Notes under the pieces: generated by a model
Database searches by the model: none
Told to the model about the DNA's origin: nothing
Seen by the model: the letters and a program-made list of their open reading frames with translations, nothing else
Program-made: the position numbers and the translations under genes
Shown here: positions 52,301 through 62,400 of the stretch, in pieces
Numbering within the stretch: position 1 is the first letter of the stretch
How the letters are laid out: each line of letters opens with the position of its first letter
Source: Pyxicephalus adspersus
Lineage: Eukaryota > Chordata > Amphibia > Anura > Pyxicephalidae
Direction: 5' to 3'
NCBI RefSeq assembly: GCF_032062135.1
Contig: NC_092860.1
Coordinates: forward strand, 70,336,018-70,400,017
Length of the DNA: 64,000 nucleotides

Positions 52301-55300
52301 CTGATCTTTTTACTATTATTTTCTTTTTTAATTTTGGGGCTTTGCCTTTCTTTTGCAATCTGTCTTTAATATTGAAGTTTTGCACATTTTATTTCCTTTT
52401 TACATTTTTCTGTTCTTTATAATTTTCATGATGAAGGTGATTCCTCATTTTTATATTTTCAGAATGCCCTTATTATTATTATCCCTTATATATTGTCTCC
52501 TATTCTTTATGGCTTTTTTAACATTAGCTGTAAGCCAGAATTTTTTTTTTAGCCTCTTGAACGTATTACCCTTCGGAATATATTTAGCAGTGTAGCTGTG
52601 TAGAACAGACTTGAAACATTCCCATGTGTGTTCTTTGAGGACAATATTCCCTCCCAGCCCAAGCCACCCTTAAAAATTAAAAATTTGCTCTCTTAAAATT
52701 AAATGTTTTTATCTTTCCTGTTTTTGCTTCCTGTTTACAACTTGCATTAAATAAAATGTACAGCTTTCAATAGATGAAAACCTAGCTCCAGGATCAGGGA
52801 AAAACCCATAGGTGTTACAGCTAGCCGTTCAACTCACCATCTCCTTTAAGTGTGCCAGTGCTCAGTGTCCGCGTCCCACATGGGGCACAAAATACTGCGC
52901 ACACAGGAAATGATGTAAAGATAGACAAGACTGAAAGGACCAGCCTGTCACCAAGGATGCCTGCAGCACATAGAGCACAAACTCTCACTTGTCATTGGGA
53001 GTTCAGCCCCGCGCCTCTATTGGAGACAGCAGGGTTTGTGCTCCACGAGGAGAAGAGGCAACAAATAATCGGACTGAAAAAAACCTTTTGAATTAAACCA
53101 AAAGGAAATTAATAAACAAATAAACATAGGAAAACCCTGCATATTCCAGACAGAAACCCATATGCCCATTTGCAATTGATCCTGCGGTAGGCGAGAAAAG
53201 CCTTAAAAGCATGTTTTTTTTCTTATTCTAAATTCTTTACATCTAGAAATGCATCCCATTTTTCTTAAAACAATCAAAGGTATTGAGTTTGCTAATATAA
53301 TCTGGGATATACTCTGGATTTCTTTTGTCAGATGTATTGTTGATACTTTGGGGTGGGGGCACAAGTTGGGAATTGGCAAAGTATGAAAACTGGCTATCTC
53401 GTTTCCCGTTCTCATTTTCCCTTCCACCATTTTGGAGGAGCCAGCAGAAGATAATGAGATGAGAAGAAAATGATGAAAAAAAGAAGTTAGACTTGGTTTG
53501 CTTGTTATTATTTTGAAACACAGGAAGAAATTACCAAATTGAGCTTTACTTTCTAAGGACTGATAGTTAGAAGAGGGTATGAAATGATATTTTGAGGCCA
53601 GTTAACAGGGAACAGGAGCTCATAGATCAAACCAGGTTGCCTCCACAATCATATAGATAGTGTGCCAATTTAGATTAATGATTCATTTTTTTACTTTTCC
53701 TCTTGGCATCCCATGATAGATTTAAGAGTTATAAAGAGTCAATAAGTAGGCAAGGAAATTAGAACGATATGGGCAGCATGTGACCATGCAGCCCTGGCTA
53801 CTTGTTTACATTTTAAGGTGGCCCAAGCCTTCAAGGTCTTGGGCCAGTCTGGATTTCAAATATTTGTATTTAATGCCTTTAGAATCATCTTGCAGCCTCC
53901 TAGGTCGCATTCTTACACCCTTCGTCACATACATATTCGCATTCATTTCTGCAATTTACTATTTAGTGAATAAAGATATAGGTGACTCAAAGCAGTTAAT
54001 TTAGGTAGTTGAAATAAATTGCAAAAAAGCAAGCAACATTAAGAACACTGTGAACTTACCTCACCAAGAGGAGGCAAACGAAAACAATCAAGGCTATTTT
54101 AATGGTCATGTATATGTATTTTTAGTACTAAAACTGTCCCTTTTCCATCCCTGATCTCTATGTTCTTAAAATGATTTCTGCATATGTGGCAGGCTTATTA
54201 AAAAAAAATTTCACATTTTATTTTGTGGCTAACATAAATTTGGACTAAAATTATTTTTCTTTTCTTACAGGCTGAGAAAAAATCTGAAATCTTTAATTAT
54301 CGTCCACCCATCCTGGTTTATCAGGACAGTATTGGCAATCTCCAGACCATTTATAAGGTTAACAGCTAACAAAAACCTTGCAGTGGTCCTTGTCGCCTCC
54401 CTTTTACCTCACCTTATTGTTCCTACCTCCCTAACTTATTTCCAGACCTGTTATATATGCTTTTGTTTGTCATACGAGTCTCATTAGGGAGATTTCCCTT
54501 CACCTCCTGGCATACAGTACATACTCAAAAGGGTAAGAGGATATATTTTCATTGTGAATTATGCCTCTTCTTAAACAGTTGTCATCAGGACAAATATACA
54601 CATCGGAAGATTTACGTTGCAGTTCTGGTAGCAATGTAAACGTTTGTATTAACCTTCGCTTTCCTTCTCTTTGACATTGGTGATCAGGACAATTAGAGGG
54701 ACAATATTATCTACCTAACATAAACACAGACAAACATAAAAACTGACAGAGGTTTTACCTCCTCACCACCAAATCTACAAAAAAGAGGTAGCAAAAAATA
54801 CATCGTTGGCAATACTCCCCTTTGCCTTCCAAACCACGGTATTGACCAGTAAGACTGCCTATCGCAGTAGGATTTGGTAGTGGCAGGTCTCATTCTCAAC
54901 TTAAGAAGCTAGGTCTACATCTGTAAACTGGAATGTCGTTGCTGCAATAGAAGCTCTACAAAAATAAATGAATCAGACATAAAGACACCTTAATTATGTC
55001 TGCTACATGCTGTCTATTGTGGTTTAGTTTTATCTATTCCAGCTTTTTTAACCACTTTTTAGAAATCATGTCATCTGCAGACCAGGAATCAATGTGCTCC
55101 TAGTAAGATGATGATTAACAAGTGTTAAATATTCTATCAATATGATGTCACAGTTGTAATGTAGCATGAATCTAAAGACTCACATGGGCAGTCCTTTAGG
55201 CTATGTGCAAAGTAAAAATTCCTTACAATCATTTTAAAATTATGTCCATGCTCTGCACAAAGTATTGCGATTTTTATTACACTTTTTGTATTTAATTTCG

Positions 55301-56462
55301 ATCTGTGTACTTATTTTTCTTTTACCCGTAATATTTAGAGAAAAACTGAGGGGTTGTAAATGTATTGAATTCTTTTAAACTGACTTCCTGCTCTTTTGAA
55401 AAACTTGTTAAGTCTCAAATCCAGATGTTCTTTAATTCACTGCCCACTTTAAAGTACATGTATGTGTCTTTGTCATAAAAGAAGTGTAAAAAAAAAATCC
55501 CAAATGACAGATTCGGTTTAGATTGTTGGTTAGATATAGACAATTAACCCCCCTAGCGGTAATCCAGAGTGTGACTCGAGGTGGATTTTCCATGCAAAAA
55601 GCGGTAATCCCGAGTCTCACTCAGGGTCACTTAAAACATAAAAAAACCCACTTACCTTGATCCGTTATCATCCCCCAGTGTCCTGCTGGTCCTCGCAGCT
55701 CCTCCAGACATGTCTTCCTCCTTCGATCTTCTCCCGGCGTGTGCAGAGACGACCTCCAGGGTTTCGCAGTGACGTTGGTGCATGCGTCTGTGCGGGCAGG
55801 AGGATTGACGGGAAATTCAAATAATTTTGTATTGGATTCAATATAAAATAGCTGTATTGAGTCCAATACAAGAAAATCTTGATATAATATACTACTGTAC
55901 AGTATGCTACTGTACAGTTATATGTTTAACTTTTTTTTTTTTTTTAACAGATTTTTGTGTTTTTTTTTTTTGTGTAGACAACCCTTTTATGTAAGGTAAA
56001 AAGTCTGTTGTTTTTTTTTTTAAGTGCAACACCCTTTTTTTTAAAGATAAAAAAAAGTGCAGCACCGCCCACTAATTCTCGATCGCCTAGGCTCAAAGCT
56101 TCCCAGAATACCTACGTCACCTTTCCTGGGAGGCTCTTGGGTGCTCCTTCTGCAACTTCTTGCTGTAGCCTTTTCGCGGAAATAGAAAAATTTTCCGATT
56201 CCACGCATGCACAGTCAGATCAAAAAAATGTTTTTTCATCCTACATCACCCGATCCCGCATCTGGGTCAGGTGATGTAGGATGAAGAACCAGAAAGAAGA
56301 GGAGAAGATGGTGGCGCCTGTAGCGCTGGCCATGGGACGCATGCCGGGACAACGTGGGACCCAATGCAAGAAACCCCTGAATTGATTGGACTGCCCTGCA
56401 GGGTTGAAGGTAAGTCTATTTTTTTGGCCAGTTTTAAGTTTATTTCAATAATAGTTTAGTTT

Positions 56463-56493
<31 letters not shown>

Positions 56494-59400
56494 GTTCCTT
56501 TTTAAGAAGCAGTACTGTCTAAAGATAATGTCATATTACATTATTGTTTAAATGTCTCTGCAATTTAGGAGCTCTTTTAGGACAATTGGGAATAGCAATG
56601 CTAAGGAATAGGTTAGATGAAGGCCTGTCATTGGGTGAAAAGTGTGACTCCATCTGACATGATGTCCATGTGTCAAAAACAATACCAAAAATAAGAAATT
56701 GGTGTAAATTCAGTCTTCAACATATGTCTGAAGACTGAATAGGAGAGGGACATCTCTTTTTTGACAAATACACAATTTAATCTAAATAATTTGAAAGTGT
56801 TAAAAAGACATATATAATCTAGTGCTTTCTTTTTTGCTACAATTTTTACAGACTTGTTACTTGATGCTTATCCTAAACAGTATTTGCATTGTATTGTTTT
56901 AACTTTTTATTGATACCACTTCCTCCTGGAATAAATTCTAAAGCATCTTATTTTGACACTAATGCATAATAAATGCCTCTGCTAAGGTGACATATGTGGG
57001 CAGAAATTATTAAGTGTTCAGATCCGTACTAGATATATTGTTTTTAACTGGAAGATCAGCTTTTTAACCCAGTTGAATGTTGCAATAAAGTAACCAAAAA
57101 GCATGATAATGCGCAACACAATGATTATCATTTTGAGTAGCACCCTAACTCACCACTTGTAAATCTGACCTGAAACTCTCCACTATCCAGTTCATTTTTT
57201 TGTTCCAGATATTTTCAATACTGAATTACATGTATAGTCAAGCAGAAAGAAATTATCACAAAGTCAACAGAAATAAAGAAACCAAAACTTCAATTAAAAT
57301 TTGTGGTTACTGTACACTGCCCTATGCTTTTTTTTAACTCTCCTTAACCTGTTTTTAGGTTACATAAAATAAACATATAAATGGTACAGTACAGAACAAA
57401 TACTTTTTGCAGAGCTAAGAACAGATATGTAAAAAGGCAAAAATACAGTGATGCACCATTTTAAAACCCTCATAGTGCCAGTTGTACTGCCATACTTAAA
57501 AAACATAGTGAGCTTTTTTTTCACCATACTCTATCAATATAAAAAAATCCCTTGTTTTTTATGTCTGGTTAGTTTGATTTGTTGTTATTCATACACCTTT
57601 GTCTTCTTTTGCCGCTTATTCAGTGCAAAATTTATCAACAAGATACAGTATGTGCATAGCCTGGAAGAACTGGAGCAAATCATTCCCATGGAAAATGTAC
57701 ATATTCCGGAATGCGTCTTTCAGTAAGTTGATAATATCATATGGCTAGCAAATTGGGTGCTAGAAAGCCAATTTGGAATGGTATTGTTTAATGAATTGTA
57801 AATGTCATTAGTTATGTCACTTACACAATACTAGTCATCTGAAACATGATGAGTGGCAATGAATTTTTGGCTGCACAAGTGTCTTAAAGCCATCCTTAGT
57901 TAGGCTACACAAATCATGCTGATAATTACTGAACTCAACTATGTTGGCATAATAAAGATGACTATATGAGTTTGGCTCAACCACGGTGTTACATTGATGC
58001 TGAAAATACATGATACCTAGCTGTAAGGATGACCTTCTTTTTTCAGTTCTTTAACAGTTGACCCAAAATAAGGATGTAAATAAGAACCTTTCAAAATGTT
58101 GCTTTTTTATTTGCATAATTATTCCAGTTGATTCCTAATAAAGGTAAAAAAGGTCATCATCACAGCCAGAGAACTAGCATGGCAATGCAGGGTCTTTATT
58201 GCAAATTTATTATGATGATTTGTACAACAGATACAATATTTAGAAGGAATAAATAATGCTGCACCCTGTTTGTACTGCACATGCTGTGTGCCTTGTGTAC
58301 GATGAAAATTCTGTGAATGTAAACAGAAATCTGAGCTGTGCATGCTGTGTCCCATGAGTGGTGTGCATTTTGTGCAATGTATGCTTTTAGGTACATGCTA
58401 TTGGTTACCTTCATATTTATTTCCTGTTTTATGTTCTGTGTATGCTATGTATGCTGTGTACATTCTGTACTGTGCAGGTCTAGGTCTTCCATAAACACAG
58501 TAGGCATAGATCCTACAGATAGAGGGACAAAGAAGAAGCAACGTATGTCAATTGGCCACACATTTATTTTTACAGTATTAGCTCAAGCAATCATTCTAGT
58601 TATTTTACACAGTATAACAATATACTTTGGCACGTTATTCCAAGGAAAAGTTTTGTGTAAATTTGTGGATATCTTAACAGGAGAGACACCAAATGTACAT
58701 GCCTATAGGGTCCAGTTATGAAAACAAAGCTAGCACATCATACTAGCTACATGCTCTGTGTTCTCTGTGTTTACCCAAGATGCTGAAGTGAGCAGAGGAT
58801 GGTACCCTCCATAACATGAAAACTGTATATACAAGGAAATTGTGACCAGCACACAGTTTATTAACAAAAAATAATCTTTATTTAGACTTTATTTGAGAAC
58901 AAGTCGGAGAAAATATAATCAACCAAATGTTGCTGTGCTTGTGTGCATTCACAGCTTTGTAAAATTCATGTGTATACTGTGTGCCCAGTTGTATATAATT
59001 TTTTTTATGTACCCATTTAAATTAATGTGGTTGCTAAAAGGTGTAAAGGAGTAAGGAGTACTTTGTAAAGAATGTCTAACCATTATTATTATTATACAGT
59101 ATTTATATAGCGTCAACATAATATGCAGTGCTTTACAAAGTCCATAATCATGTAATTAGCTGTCTCTCAACAGGGCTCACAATCTAATGTCATAATCATA
59201 TATCTTTTTTACAGTCTAAGGTCAATTTTAGGGGGAAGCCAATTAACCTAACTGCATGTTTTTGGAATGTCAGGGGGAACCGGAGTACCTGGAGGAAACC
59301 CATGCAAACACGGGGGGAACCTGCAAAATCTATGCAGATAGTGTCCTATTCAAGCCTGGGACCTAGCGCTGCCAGGGCCACTGTGCTGCCCCAGCTAACC

Positions 59401-62400
59401 ATGTGTGAGGAAAACTCAAAATAGAGTAAAGAGAGAGCACGTCTTCACCTCATTCACAATAAGTTGAACATTAGGTTTGCAAAGAAAACAAACATTTTAT
59501 TGTAACATGATGAGCATGAAGTGAACATGATGCATTCCTTTACATTTAATTGAAAAATGCAACTTTAGAACTAGGTATTTGTTTCTGCACTAATGAAAAT
59601 TTGTATTTGTTTCCCTTTTTAACCATAGGTATGATGAAGAAAGAATGAAAGCCAGAAGCGAAAGGTATAAAATGCATCAAATAGTTTTCTGTTTACATTT
59701 ATGTTTTTTTTACTGTTACTATTTCACTGTTTAACAGTTTTAACTGTTTTATTTTTAGCCATTTTGCTATATTTGCTGTTCTGTAGTTTTCTATACCAAT
59801 ATTTTTTTTAATTGCAGTGTTCAGTTTGAGAATAGGCCAAAAGAAACAGAAAATTTTCCAATGTACAATGCAACAGCTATCAAGTATGTATCTTTGCTAT
59901 GTAACGTTTTGTAACATCTAACAGTTTGAATAGACTTATTCATTTTTAGAATGAACTGGGGTGGTTTTATGAGCTTTCAAATGTCTAGGTACAATGTGAA
60001 AGAGTGTATTATGTGGATAAGTGTGTTCTGGTGTTGTGTCTCCTTCCTAAACTTTTTGCACTTTCTAGGTTCATTTATGAGTAATCCTGGAGCCTGTTCA
60101 TTTGACTTTGGCATCTGACAGGTATTCTGCTTTCCTCAGAGATATGCTGCTCCCTGCAGCTTTGGTGCCTGTATCTGTTATTTTGTATTTGTCTGGAAGC
60201 AGTCCATTTCCTAATTTGAACAATTTGACAATTTGGGAAAACAAGTGAGATTCAGAACCTTAAAGCAGCGGTCGCCAACCGGTGGTCAGTAAGGAAACTT
60301 TGGTGGTCCGCGGCTCTGGCCGCTGCACCCCCAAGCGGGGTTAGGAGAAGGATCCCACTGGGAGGGACCACTGGGAGGGAGCCGTGGACCAGGTCTCTTG
60401 TACAGATTACAGGCTCAGGGAAGTGGACAGGTTGTGTCTCTGGACAGGGACTGTGAGCGCGTTCTGGCATCATGATGTCACTATTTTGTCACTGTTTTGA
60501 CTGAGGCTCCAAAATTGGATCTCTGGTGTCATATTAAATGGCTAATAGAAAATTGTATTTTGAATTTGTTACATGAGAATATTATCAATATGAGGAATTT
60601 ACTGGTACTTATATTAGGAAATATGGCTGGCATACACAAAGAGCCATGTCACATTTACCATCTTTAAACCAAGAATGGTGAAAATGGGCCTTATTCATTA
60701 AAGCTCTCCAAGGCAGGAGAGGATACACTTTAATCAGTGAAGCTGGGTGATCCAGAAAACCTGGAATGGATTTCTTCAAAGTAATTTGCTATTTGCTAGC
60801 AAATGTTTTGAATCCTGGAATAGATCTGAATCCTGGTGATCTTTGCTGGATCACCAACTTCACTGTTGAAAATGTATCCTCTCCAGTCGGACCCTTTTCT
60901 CCTCTTTTGCTGACATGTTGCAAGAACTGTAACATTAGTATGGGCCCATTTATTCTTTGTAGGTCTCCTATACTAATTATATTTATTTCAGTATGTAGAT
61001 GAGTTTTTTGTTCTGTTTATCATGAAAGCATCGGGCTACTCTTGAATCGTCTATAAATTTGGAGGAATTTACCACTGCAGTCGCTTCTTTTCCTAGTAAT
61101 AGGAAATCATTAGGACCTGATGAACTACTGATGGAAATTTACAGGGTTTTTTGGTGGAAGTTGGGAGAGTCTCTGCTGCTGCTGATGTTGCTGTGTGCAT
61201 ATCAGTTCTAAATGGACGGCAATGCTAGGTTCTCGGCATAAACACATATTTGATGGATGAATGTACCCTCTTTTGAATAAAGAATACCAACTACCCTCTA
61301 TATAAAACTCAGCATATGTATAACTTGTGATGCCTAGCACAAGCTACATTAGAATTTATTTGCACACAGCAACATCTACAACGGAGACTGTCCTAACCTC
61401 CACCTATTTGTTCTCAGCATCTATTGTTACCTTTGTATATGACCTTTACTACTGACTGTAAAGTTCATTGACAAAATTTATCCCTGAGGAAGCCTAATCG
61501 TTGGCGAAATGCATTGCAGTTTATCACTTAAATGAAGAAGGTGTTTTTCTGGTGTAGACAGATGTGAGAGTGGCCTTACTTAGTGGGCTAGTTTTCCAAC
61601 CCTTGGGATAATTTAGTAAAAGGACAAAAATAGAGGAGGGTTTTTTTTGGCAAATAATCAATTGTATTCATAGTTCATTATCACAACAACAACAAACAGT
61701 AGTTATAATGGCAAGTCCAACAAACGGGGGAGGTGTACCTTGATTGTTATTATAAATCAAGATTTACTAACAATATATTCCTGATAGAAACTATTGTCTA
61801 GTGCCCAAGCAGGGCCTGTATATAACAATTGGGGTAGACTCACGTTGGAGTTTATGCAATGTATATATAGATATACCCCTGTATAGTATGAAACACCGTT
61901 GTCCTGTGAATTGGTAACAGGACAGAGGTAAAATACTGTATATTTGTTCAATGTAAGTATGTATTGATCAAAAATTGCAAAAATACATAATGAACCCTTA
62001 TACAAAACTAGTGAGCTTCAAACCTCTTGCTTTCTTCTTCACATAATATTTGTCAATGTACATTGAGGTGGCTCCACAATCCAAGAACTAAAAGTGAGTA
62101 GAAGGACACACTTTCTAATCAACTAGGTGTTTTGGATAAAAAAAACACCTAAGGTGTTAAATAACAGTCTATGTCCCACTTAAAATTGTTCTTTCTTTTC
62201 CCCAACCAAATATACATTGTTATGGGTTAAAACTGATGATCCAATATTTTTAGTCGGTATTGCATTTTAGGAAAAAAGAAGAATTTTTTCATTTATTCTC
62301 TAAGCAATATTTTAAATCTTTTCCTCCATGTAGTGAAGAATTTGGTCTTGTAGTTATTTTTAAAGATTTGCAAAGTAGACATGCTTTACCAGCTCAGTAC

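Noticed and set aside
58338..58721. 127-codon plus-strand frame with a hydrophobic stretch
   Set aside because: Lies in an ATCAY intron over a TGTG-rich low-complexity tract; no domain and no splice support.
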